This document shows, in pieces, positions 6,889 through 13,339 of a stretch of DNA of 16,319 nt. How positions within the stretch are numbered: the stretch's first letter is position 1; each line of letters begins with the position of its first letter. The DNA is taken from NCBI GenBank assembly GCA_023393155.1, contig JAEWML010000193.1:1-16319 (forward strand). Direction: 5' to 3'. The notes beneath the pieces were generated by a model. That model saw nothing but the letters and a program-made list of their open reading frames with translations, made no database searches and was not told the origin of the DNA. A program made the position numbers and the translations under genes. This stretch comes from Bacillota bacterium. Lineage in GTDB: Bacteria; Bacillota; Clostridia; Oscillospirales; Oscillospiraceae.

Positions 6889-7953
6889 ATGGATTTGACC
6901 TACAAGGTACCAAGGCAGGCGTATATTGACCTGCTGGCGGACATGATCCGCCGCAACGAGCGCCGTCCCATCCGGGTGTTTACCCTTCTTTTATTGACTG
7001 TGGTGCAGATGGCAGCCGTCATTCTGCTTTGTATTTTTCGCCTGAATCCGGACCAGCGCGTTTTCTTTCTGGTCTGGTCAATTCTTTTGGCGGCGCTGAC
7101 GGTTGTGCGTCGCCGCACCGTTATGTCCCGGGCCAGGGGCACTCTGCGGCGTCTGGAGTATACCGGTCAGCTTTCTGAGGATTTCTGGAAAGAGCACAAG
7201 CTGGGCATGACGGACGGGCAGCTCCGCCTGCGCTATGGCGCGCAGCGGATTTCCTGCCCGCTGCACGGTCTTTCCCGTGTGGAGGAGCGGGCCGAGGCCC
7301 TGCATCTTTACTGCGGGGAAACCATGTTCGACATCGTGCCGGACTCCGCCTTTCCCAATCGGGAGGCCATGGAGCGCTTTGCCCGGTCGCTGCGCGATCA
7401 GGCGGCGCATTCCCAGACCCCGGCGGCAAAAGGCGGGGATTTGCCCGAAGACGGCCTCTCCTGGCACATGGAGGGGCGCGTTTTTGAAGACGGGCAGTAC
7501 CTTGCCTTCCGCACACTTTATTACCGGCATCGCTTTTTGCGCTCCGCCACCTTCGTGCGCCTTGTGATCAGCGCGCTGGCTGCAACCAATCTGTTCCGGG
7601 ATGCATCCCCCCTTAACATCGCCCTGAGCGCCGTGCTTTTGGTGCTGGCAAACCTGGAGAATCTTTCGATGCTTCCATTTGTCTGCCGCTTTCGCATCCG
7701 GCGGGAGGTGGGCGATTGGCGCGGAAGTGAAGAATACCGCCTCTCCCTGCGGGGAAATACGGTGGTCTTTGCCTCTGACCGGGCGGAGGCGCGTATTCCC
7801 GTGGAAAAAATCAACCTCTGCGAGAAAGTCGGTCCCTACTATCTGATTGGCTGGAGCAGTTTCCCCGCCGTGGTGCTCCCGGCTCAGGTCTGGCAAGCGC
7901 CGGAGGCATCCGCCCTCACAGAGGAAATTAAAGCCCTGTATCAGAAAAAATAG
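6889..7953 (+). CDS. Membrane protein with two tandem YcxB-like modules
   Basis: This 354-residue protein is not one I can name by function. It seems to be an internal duplication. Module 1 has a charged helix (residues 10-27), a membrane hairpin (about 30-50 and 57-73) and a beta-rich soluble domain (105-170). Module 2 repeats this order with helix 203-217, membrane segments at about 218-234 and 241-258, and a soluble domain at 282-352. Each soluble part follows the YcxB-like pattern: short strands, a PL/IP-x-x-x-L/I-x segment, a hydrophobic strand pair, a buried proline turn, then a final amphipathic helix. GGAG at 6879-6882 precedes the ATG. It lies 30 bases before the dehydratase small subunit, so it is probably co-transcribed with catabolic genes, yet it has no catalytic motif. 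A role as membrane scaffold or sensor is only a guess. Confidence 0.7.
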   Translation: MDLTYKVPRQAYIDLLADMIRRNERRPIRVFTLLLLTVVQMAAVILLCIFRLNPDQRVFFLVWSILLAALTVVRRRTVMSRARGTLRRLEYTGQLSEDFWKEHKLGMTDGQLRLRYGAQRISCPLHGLSRVEERAEALHLYCGETMFDIVPDSAFPNREAMERFARSLRDQAAHSQTPAAKGGDLPEDGLSWHMEGRVFEDGQYLAFRTLYYRHRFLRSATFVRLVISALAATNLFRDASPLNIALSAVLLVLANLENLSMLPFVCRFRIRREVGDWRGSEEYRLSLRGNTVVFASDRAEARIPVEKINLCEKVGPYYLIGWSSFPAVVLPAQVWQAPEASALTEEIKALYQKK

Positions 7954-7983
7954 CCTTTTTTGAAGGCAGGAGGTATCGCTTTC

Positions 7984-8271
7984 ATGAATGCACTGATCGT
8001 CGACCCAAGAGACAATGTAATCGTTGCCATCGAGCCGATTGCCGCGGGAGATACGGCGACGTATCTTGTGGGCGGCGAGTCCGCCTCGCTGACGGCGGTG
8101 GAGGATATCATCATCTATCACAAGCTGGCCATCCGCGATATCCAAAAGGGTGAGCCGGTGGTTAAATACGGCGAACACATCGGCGCCGCAACGGCGCTTA
8201 TCCCTGCGGGGGCTCATGTCCACGTACATAACGTGGACAGCATGAAGGAAGACCGGCGGACCAAGGAATAA
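7984..8271 (+). CDS. UxaA-type dehydratase small subunit (SAF domain)
   Basis: This 95-residue protein corresponds to the N-terminal SAF domain of altronate/galactarate-type dehydratases, made here as a separate subunit. It contains the family segments HKLAIRDIQKGEPVVKYGE and IG-x-A-x-x-x-I-x-x-G-A-HVHVHN near its end. AGGAGG (7968-7973) and the ATG at 7984 set the start; an in-frame TTG at 7960 lies upstream of that site. The large subunit begins 15 bases after the stop. Split forms occur among Bacillota and also in sulfolactate lyase (SuyA/SuyB), so altronate itself is not proven. It probably binds to the large subunit and helps close the active site over the sugar acid. Confidence 0.85.
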   Translation: MNALIVDPRDNVIVAIEPIAAGDTATYLVGGESASLTAVEDIIIYHKLAIRDIQKGEPVVKYGEHIGAATALIPAGAHVHVHNVDSMKEDRRTKE

Positions 8272-8286
8272 AAGGGGATCACAATC

Positions 8287-9450
8287 ATGACATTTTACGG
8301 ATATCGCCGCCCGGACGGGCGCGTGGGCGTGCGGAACAAGGTTCTGATTCTGCCCGCCAGCGTCTGCGCTTCGGACGTCACCCGAATCATTGCTCAGCAG
8401 GTTGAGGGCAGCGTAACCTTTAACAATCAGCAGGGCTGCTCTCAGGTAGCTCCGGATCAGCAGTATACCATGGACATCATGGCCGGCTTTGCGTCCAATC
8501 CCAACATTTACGGAACGGTAGTGGTGTCTCTCGGCTGCGAGAACTGCCAGATGGATCTGGTGACCGCCGCCATTCGCGAGCGGACCAACAAGCCTCTGGA
8601 AGAGGTCATCATTCAGGAGGTGGGTGGCACGCTGAAAGCGGTGGAAACTGCCGTCCGTTACGCCAAGGCAATGGTTGCGGACGCCAGCATCCTGCGCAAG
8701 GAGGACTTTCCCATTTCCGAGCTGATTGTCGGCACGGAATGCGGCGGCTCCGACCCCACCAGCGGCCTTGCCGCCAACCCGGTCATCGGGGCAATGAGCG
8801 ACCTTCTTGTGGCCGCGGGGGGGACCAGCATCCTTTCAGAAACCACAGAGTTTATCGGCGCGGAGCACATTCTGGCCCGCCGGGCCGCCACGCCGGAGGT
8901 GCATAACCGGATTTACGAGATCGTCACCCGCTTTGAGCAGTCCTTTCACGCCGTAGGCGAGGACGTGCGGGCAGGAAATCCCTCTCCCGGCAACAAAGCC
9001 GGCGGCATCACCACGCTGGAGGAAAAATCTCTGGGCTGCATCCACAAGGGCGGACACAGTCCCGTCAACGCCGTATATGATTACGCCAAGCAAGTGGACC
9101 CGAAGCAGGGCCTTGTGATTATGGACACGCCGGGCAACGACCCCGCCTCCGTGGCGGCCATGGTGGCCGGCGGCGCGCAGGTGGTGGTGTTTTCCAGCGG
9201 GCGGGGCTCCCCCACCGGCAACCCCATCGCGCCGGTTATCAAAATCACGGGCAACAAGCTGACCTTTGCCAAGATGGAGGACAACATCGATTTCAACGCC
9301 GCCCCTCTGATCTACGGCGAGAAAACGGTGGAGGCGCTTGGCGAGGAGCTTTTGCAGATGGTCGTGGAAACCGCCTGCGGCAAGCAGACAAAGGCGGAAT
9401 CTCTGGGCTTTACCGAAATCGCGATTGCCCGGGCATGCAATTTTGTTTGA
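8287..9450 (+). CDS. UxaA-family dehydratase large subunit
   Basis: This 387-residue catalytic subunit belongs to the UxaA/GarD/SuyB family of metal-dependent (usually Fe2+) lyases, which remove water from sugar acids or sulfite from sulfolactate. Family motifs appear in order: GYRRPDGRVGVRN near the N-terminus, NNQQGC, LGCENCQ, GTECGGSD, GNKAGGITTLEEKSLGC-x-HKGG and DTPGND. The cysteines and acidic residues in these boxes are the expected metal and substrate ligands. Length matches large subunits of split enzymes. It is preceded by its SAF partner and followed 16 bases later by a Gfo/Idh/MocA dehydrogenase, which argues for sugar-acid catabolism rather than sulfolactate. The precise substrate (altronate, galactarate, another aldonate) cannot be told from sequence. 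Confidence 0.9.
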   Translation: MTFYGYRRPDGRVGVRNKVLILPASVCASDVTRIIAQQVEGSVTFNNQQGCSQVAPDQQYTMDIMAGFASNPNIYGTVVVSLGCENCQMDLVTAAIRERTNKPLEEVIIQEVGGTLKAVETAVRYAKAMVADASILRKEDFPISELIVGTECGGSDPTSGLAANPVIGAMSDLLVAAGGTSILSETTEFIGAEHILARRAATPEVHNRIYEIVTRFEQSFHAVGEDVRAGNPSPGNKAGGITTLEEKSLGCIHKGGHSPVNAVYDYAKQVDPKQGLVIMDTPGNDPASVAAMVAGGAQVVVFSSGRGSPTGNPIAPVIKITGNKLTFAKMEDNIDFNAAPLIYGEKTVEALGEELLQMVVETACGKQTKAESLGFTEIAIARACNFV

Positions 9451-9466
9451 GAAAGGAAGTACACAG

Positions 9467-10471
9467 ATGGAAAAGAAAGTAGTGCGCTGGGGCGTTTTGG
9501 GGTGCTCCGGCATTGGAAAGAGCCGTACCATCCCCGGGATGCTTGCCGCGTCCAACGCGGAGTTTTATGCTCTGGCAGGCCGGGACGAGGCAAAGCTGAA
9601 GGCTTACGCCGAGCCCTTCGGCCCTAAAAAGCTCTATACGGATTATCAGGCGCTTCTGGACGATGAGAACGTGGACGCGGTTTACATTCCCCTGCCCAAC
9701 GGCATCCACATGGAATGGGTGGTGAAGGCGGCCGCCGCCGGAAAGCACATTCTCTGCGAAAAGCCCCTTGCCCTGAATGAAAGCCAAGTGAAAGAGATGT
9801 TCGCCGCCGCCGAAAAGCACGGCGTTCTTCTGGAGGAAGCCTATGCCTTCCGCCACGCTCAGCTTGTGCAGAAGGTCAAGGAGATCATTGACAGCGGCGC
9901 CATCGGCAGGGTCCGCTATGTTGAATCCAAGCACTCCACCTTTGACTCCAACCGTCAGGGCATCCGGTATCAGAAGGGCATGGGCGGCGGCGCGGTGTTC
10001 GACGTGACGTGCTATAACGTGAGCCTTGTCTCCTATCTGCTGGGCGCGGACCCCACGGATATGCATGTGTACTGCGGCTTTGACGCGCAGACCGGCGTAG
10101 ACACCTCCGACTCTGTGCTGCTGCGCTACGGGCAGGACGTGTCCGCCATGCTGTACGCGGGGCTGGACGCCTATCCCCGCGGCTGCTTCTCCGTGCTGGG
10201 CGAGACGGGCCGCATCGATGTGGACCACAAGTTCAACAGCCGTGGTCTGTGCCACGTTCGGGTGGGCAAAAACGCCCGTCCCCAGAACGCGGAGTATATC
10301 GACGAGGTTGTCACCGATTACACCGTCTGGGTGGACGACAACTATTATCTGGAAGTTGAGCAGTTTGGCAACGCGATTCTCAACGGCGCGCCCCTGACCA
10401 TTTCCTGGGAGGAATCCCTGCGGACGGCCAGAGTGTGCGACGCCATTCGCAAAGCCGGCGGCGTGGACTGA
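9467..10471 (+). CDS. Gfo/Idh/MocA-family oxidoreductase
   Basis: This 334-residue NAD(P)-dependent dehydrogenase has the normal two-domain layout. The N-terminal Rossmann fold carries the dinucleotide site GVLGCSGIGKS at about residues 9-19, followed by AGRDEAKL, YIPLPNGIH and the hallmark EKPLALN containing the conserved Glu-Lys-Pro. The C-terminal domain has GGGAVFDVTCYNV, which supplies the usual catalytic Asp and Tyr. Members oxidise or reduce sugars, inositols and sugar derivatives in the cytoplasm. GAAAGGAAG precedes the ATG at 9467. Within this operon it probably oxidises or reduces the imported compound before or after the UxaA step. The substrate is not identifiable. Confidence 0.9.
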   Translation: MEKKVVRWGVLGCSGIGKSRTIPGMLAASNAEFYALAGRDEAKLKAYAEPFGPKKLYTDYQALLDDENVDAVYIPLPNGIHMEWVVKAAAAGKHILCEKPLALNESQVKEMFAAAEKHGVLLEEAYAFRHAQLVQKVKEIIDSGAIGRVRYVESKHSTFDSNRQGIRYQKGMGGGAVFDVTCYNVSLVSYLLGADPTDMHVYCGFDAQTGVDTSDSVLLRYGQDVSAMLYAGLDAYPRGCFSVLGETGRIDVDHKFNSRGLCHVRVGKNARPQNAEYIDEVVTDYTVWVDDNYYLEVEQFGNAILNGAPLTISWEESLRTARVCDAIRKAGGVD

Positions 10472-10480
10472 GATGCACTT

Positions 10481-10509
10481 TTCGGCAAGGGATGTTTTCC
10501 CTTGCCGGA
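10481..10509 (+). other. Hairpin between the dehydrogenase and aldo/keto reductase genes
   Basis: CGGCAAGGG (10483-10491) pairs with CCCTTGCCG (10499-10507) with a 7-base loop; TT/GA at the base extends it slightly. AAAGATTTAAAAACG follows, so there is no T-run. It most likely tunes mRNA stability or processing between the two genes rather than ending transcription. Confidence 0.5.
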
Positions 10510-10568
10510 AAGATTTAAAAACGCTATCCTGACAGTGTCTAAAATACTCTACAAAAGGAGCGCGGAAT

Positions 10569-11558
10569 ATGAAAAAAAGCGAGCTGAGAAAAAGCTGCAT
10601 TATGGTTTCCGGTCTGGCGCTTGGCACCTGGGCCTATTCGGGCGCAACCCTCTGGGGCGCAAGCGACAACGCGGCCGCCTTGGATACCATTCACTTCGCG
10701 CTGGAGCGCGGCGTCAATCTGATTGACACGGCCGACCGGTACGGCGACGGCAAATCGGAAGAGGTTGTGGGCGAGGCGCTGAAGGGCCGCCGGGACAAGG
10801 CGGTTCTGGCCACGAAGGTTTACACCGACAAGCTTCGCTACGACGACGTGATTGCCTGCTGCGAAGCCAGCCTGAAGCGGCTTCAGACGGATTATATCGA
10901 CCTCTATCAGATTCACTGGCCCACGCCTGAAATCCCCGTGGAGGAGACGTTTCGTGCCTTTGAAGACCTGAAAAAGGCGGGCAAAATCCGCATCGCGGGC
11001 GTGTGCAACGCGGGCAAGGGCTGCGCGGCAAGCCTTGCCGAATACGAGGTTGCCATGAACCAGCTCCCCTATTCCCTCATCTGGCGGATTGTGGAAAAGG
11101 AAGTCGTTCCCGCCAGCCTCGCCGCCGGCATGCCGGTGTGCGCCTATTCCCCGCTGGCGCAGGGCCTGCTTACTGGAAAATTCCGGCGCATTGAGGACGT
11201 TCCCGTGGCCAGACGGGAAACCCGGTTCTATCGCACCGGACAAACCCCCTGCCGCCACAGCGATCCCGGCTTTGAAGCGGAGATTTTCGAATTTATCGGC
11301 GTGCTGATGGCTTTTTGCGAAAAGCACGGTTTTGCCCCCGCCGAGGTGGCTATGAATTTCCTGAAGCGCCGCGATTTTGTTCAGACGGTTCTGGTGGGCG
11401 CGCGCACCATCGCCCAGATGGAGCAAAATCTCGCCTCCTATGAAAAGGAAATTCCCGCCGAGCTGATGGAGGAGATTGAAAAGGCTTCCGAACCGCTGAA
11501 AGCGATCATGGGCGATAACGCCGACATGTGGCAGGGCGACGGCGGCCGTATGTTCTAA
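10569..11558 (+). CDS. Aldo/keto reductase
   Basis: This 329-residue NAD(P)H-dependent oxidoreductase has the (beta/alpha)8 aldo/keto reductase fold and the full catalytic tetrad: Asp53 and Tyr58 in IDTADRYG, Lys83 in ATKVY, and His116 in YQIHWP. The C-terminal VLVGARTIAQMEQNL segment is the cofactor phosphate-binding region. The N-terminal LALGTWAY strand is also typical. The insert around residues 205-240 (about ARRETRFYRTGQ) is common in the subgroup similar to plant-type and YhdN-like reductases. AAAGGAG ends 8 bases before the ATG. It is the last gene of the catabolic operon and would reduce a sugar or ketone or oxidise an alcohol. The substrate is unknown. Confidence 0.92.
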   Translation: MKKSELRKSCIMVSGLALGTWAYSGATLWGASDNAAALDTIHFALERGVNLIDTADRYGDGKSEEVVGEALKGRRDKAVLATKVYTDKLRYDDVIACCEASLKRLQTDYIDLYQIHWPTPEIPVEETFRAFEDLKKAGKIRIAGVCNAGKGCAASLAEYEVAMNQLPYSLIWRIVEKEVVPASLAAGMPVCAYSPLAQGLLTGKFRRIEDVPVARRETRFYRTGQTPCRHSDPGFEAEIFEFIGVLMAFCEKHGFAPAEVAMNFLKRRDFVQTVLVGARTIAQMEQNLASYEKEIPAELMEEIEKASEPLKAIMGDNADMWQGDGGRMF

Positions 11559-11591
11559 GCGGTAGAGCCGCCCGTCCCCTACATAGGATAA

Positions 11592-11635
11592 AACTTCCCC
11601 GGCGCGGCCTTTTTGCCGCGCCGGGGAAGTTTGCT
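11592..11635. terminator. Strong hairpin terminator after the aldo/keto reductase gene
   Basis: A perfect 17-base inverted repeat (11592-11608 and 11615-11631), very GC-rich, encloses a CTTTTT loop. TGCTGATT follows on the + strand. On the other strand the hairpin is followed by TTATCC, so T-rich support is moderate at best on both sides. It marks the end of the catabolic operon. Confidence 0.65.
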
Positions 11636-11775
11636 GATTGTCCCCGTCTCACGAAAAGTTTTCGACCAGGCCTAAAAAAGAGACGCGGAAAGCAGTCACT
11701 CCCCCCTTTTGGAGATAATTATACAGAAATTGGGCAACCTATTGTCTATTAAAACGCTTTGTAAAGGGGAATTTG

Positions 11776-12408
11776 ATGGAGACGTTTAAAAGATTACCGG
11801 CACATGTGGGAATTATTCCCGACGGCAACAGGCGGTGGGCGGTAACAAACGGGCTTCAAAAAAAGGACGGCTACGCCCAGGGCATTCAGCCGGGCTTCGC
11901 GCTCTATGAGCAGCTTTTGGAGCTGGGCATTCGGGAGGCCACCTTTTACGGCTTCACCAAAGACAACAACCGGCGGGAAAAAGGCCAGCGGGACGCATTT
12001 ACAAAGGCCTGCGTGGACGCCGTGCGCCTTCTAAGCGGAAGGGACGCCAATTTGCTGGTCATCGGCAACACAGACTCTCCCGCCTTTCCGCCGGAGCTGC
12101 TGGAATACGCGAACCGGCGCGTCCACTTTGGCCGGGGCTTGATCAATTTGAACTTTCTGGTGAATTACGACTGGGAGTGGGACCTGAATCATCTGGCGGA
12201 GGACAAAACCCTGCGCTCCGCCGAAATTTCCCGGGTGGATCTGGTGGTGCGGTGGGGCGGGTGCAGACGCCTGAGCGGATTTCTTCCCGCCCAGTCGGTC
12301 TATGCCGATTTTTATATTGTGGATGACTTCTGGCCGGACTTTCAGCCCGCTCATTTTCTGGACGCGCTGCGCTGGTATCAGTCCTGCGACGTGACCCGGG
12401 GGGGCTGA
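11776..12408 (+). CDS. Divergent short cis-prenyltransferase (UppS-like)
   Basis: This 210-residue protein is a Z-type isoprenyl diphosphate synthase homologue, shorter than typical UppS (about 230-255). It keeps HVGIIPDGNRRWA with catalytic Asp16, YGFTKDNNRR (the F-S-x-E-N-W-x-R region), LNFLVNYDW, and a C-terminal RWGGCRRLSGFLPAQ-VYAD-WPDF region. Several ligand positions differ from standard enzymes. The His of GHxxG is Tyr33. The Glu of R-x-G-G-E-x-R is Cys163. The Glu of the YAE box is Asp178. The motif V Arg pair and the Ser are kept. It therefore probably folds as a prenyltransferase but may use different substrates, make shorter chains, or be inactive. ATG 11776 follows AAAGGGGA by 5 bases. 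It is unlikely to be the housekeeping enzyme, as it lacks the usual cdsA/dxr neighbours. Confidence 0.85.
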   Translation: METFKRLPAHVGIIPDGNRRWAVTNGLQKKDGYAQGIQPGFALYEQLLELGIREATFYGFTKDNNRREKGQRDAFTKACVDAVRLLSGRDANLLVIGNTDSPAFPPELLEYANRRVHFGRGLINLNFLVNYDWEWDLNHLAEDKTLRSAEISRVDLVVRWGGCRRLSGFLPAQSVYADFYIVDDFWPDFQPAHFLDALRWYQSCDVTRGG

Positions 12409-12480
12409 GGTTCTGCCCCAAAGTCCGCTTCCAAAAGTCCGGCGAAGAAAGTCTTTTCCGGGCCGTCATAACTCCCCCGT

Positions 12481-12503
12481 CTCCCGCATAGCCTGAGCGG
12501 GAG
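12481..12503 (+). promoter_or_regulatory. Hairpin covering the ribosome binding site of the ferritin-like gene
   Basis: CTCCCGC (12481-12487) is complementary to GCGGGAG (12497-12503), a 7-base stem with a 9-base loop. The right arm contains most of the Shine-Dalgarno sequence GGGAGG (12499-12504). Folding would hide the site, so translation could depend on unfolding or on coupling. Confidence 0.45.
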
Positions 12504-12512
12504 GTGATTGCT

Positions 12513-13013
12513 TTGCAGGATTGCGGCAGGTATCTGGTGAACGCTCCTTATCCGGAGGTGGGAAAGCTCGCTCACAATTTTGAATACGCCGCCCTTGTGT
12601 CCGACGCGTTTGCCGGGGCAGGCTCCGAGGCCACGGCCATAGGGCAGTATATGGCGCATAACTTTTACACACTGGAGCATCCCGAACTGCATTTTGCGTA
12701 TGAGTGTATTACTTCGGTGGAAGTTCTTCACCTGACCCTGCTTGGCAATCTGGTTTTAAAGCTGGGGCAGGCTCCGAAGTTTATGAGCTATGTAAGCAAC
12801 GAATACTGGTCGGGGGAATTTCCCGTTTATGCCTATCAGATTCGTGCAATTCTTCTGGCCGATCTTGAGGGAGAAAAGGCCGCCATCGCCCACTATCTGC
12901 GGCTGATCCGTCAAATCGACTGCCCGGAGATGCAGGCCCTGTTTCGCAGAATTATTTTAGATGAGCGAAAGCATGTGGAAACCATCAATGAATTTTTAAG
13001 GGCGCTGGGTTAA
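12513..13013 (+). CDS. Ferritin-like diiron protein
   Basis: This 166-residue four-helix-bundle protein belongs to the ferritin/rubrerythrin/manganese-catalase superfamily. The metal ligands can be placed as Glu39 (helix 1), Glu70 and His73 (E-V-L-H), Glu121 in ADLEGEKAA, and Glu151 and His154 (D-E-R-K-H), which makes a complete two-metal site. YWSGEFPVY at residues 98-106 is a connecting segment typical of a Clostridial subgroup. There is no rubredoxin domain. The best start is TTG 12513, 8 bases after GGGAGG; a GTG at 12504 overlaps that site. Cytoplasmic peroxide removal or iron/manganese handling is plausible; the exact reaction is not known. It lies about 100 bases after the prenyltransferase with no terminator between, so co-transcription is likely. 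Confidence 0.8.
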   Translation: MQDCGRYLVNAPYPEVGKLAHNFEYAALVSDAFAGAGSEATAIGQYMAHNFYTLEHPELHFAYECITSVEVLHLTLLGNLVLKLGQAPKFMSYVSNEYWSGEFPVYAYQIRAILLADLEGEKAAIAHYLRLIRQIDCPEMQALFRRIILDERKHVETINEFLRALG

Positions 13014-13039
13014 GTACCTTTTTTAACGCAGCTTTCAAA

Positions 13040-13078
13040 CGGGACGATGCCGCTTTGCGGCACCGTCCCGCGTTTTTT
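13040..13078 (+). terminator. Intrinsic terminator after the ferritin-like gene
   Basis: CGGGACG-A-TGCCGC (13040-13053) pairs with GCGGCA-C-CGTCCCG (13057-13070) with one A/C mismatch and a TTT loop, followed by CG and six T residues (13073-13078). It is a canonical Rho-independent terminator. Confidence 0.9.
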
Positions 13079-13230
13079 GCGGGCGCATTTTTTGAAATAC
13101 CCACAGTTTTGCCACAGCGAAAACCCGGCGTGGTTCTGTCCTTTCCTTTTCCGTGGGCCTGTTCTCCCCCGCTGTTTTTACTCACCCATCTTCCCCACCG
13201 TTTTTTTACTGTTTAAAATATCCCAGCCGA
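13079..13230. other. Gene-free, pyrimidine-rich stretch before the mtnK promoter
   Basis: No coding frame with a ribosome binding site and no RNA gene is visible. The + strand is rich in C and T runs. The 326-base gap between the ferritin-like gene and mtnK contains the terminator, this stretch, the promoter and a short leader. I looked for a SAM riboswitch, as might be expected before SAM-salvage genes, and do not see one. Confidence 0.5.
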
Positions 13231-13259
13231 TTGAATCAACCAGTAATTTGTGATAAAGT
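13231..13259 (+). promoter_or_regulatory. Promoter of the mtnK-mtnA-aldolase operon
   Basis: TTGAAT (13231-13236) and TAAAGT (13254-13259) are spaced by 17 bases, and TG at 13251-13252 gives an extended -10 element (TGATAAAGT). Transcription would begin near 13266, leaving a leader of about 75 bases. Confidence 0.7.
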
Positions 13260-13313
13260 GAAGCCATCAATTTCTGCGGAAAGACGGCGGCGGAAACGCC
13301 CCCGCATGTCCTT

Positions 13314-13330
13314 TCCTCCGCCCGGGAGGA
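13314..13330 (+). promoter_or_regulatory. Hairpin containing the mtnK ribosome binding site
   Basis: TCCTCC (13314-13319) pairs with GGAGGA (13325-13330) across a 5-base GCCCG loop. The right arm is the Shine-Dalgarno sequence itself, 9 bases before TTG 13340. A small GGCG-GAAA-CGCC stem (13289-13300) lies upstream in the same leader. Confidence 0.45.
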
Positions 13331-13339
13331 GAGATTTGA

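Noticed and set aside
7078..8229. Long - strand open frame spanning the YcxB-like and SAF-domain genes
   Set aside because: Its translation is low in recognisable patterns, and it crosses two well-supported + strand genes and their gap.
9410..10627. Long open frame on the - strand (about 405 codons) opposite the Gfo/Idh/MocA gene
   Set aside because: It has no ribosome binding site or family motif, and the + strand gene has a complete conserved fold. It is a by-product of GC-rich third codon positions.
12408..12480. Terminator between the prenyltransferase-like and ferritin-like genes
   Set aside because: There are repeated AAAGTCC-like words but no stable stem followed by a T-run.
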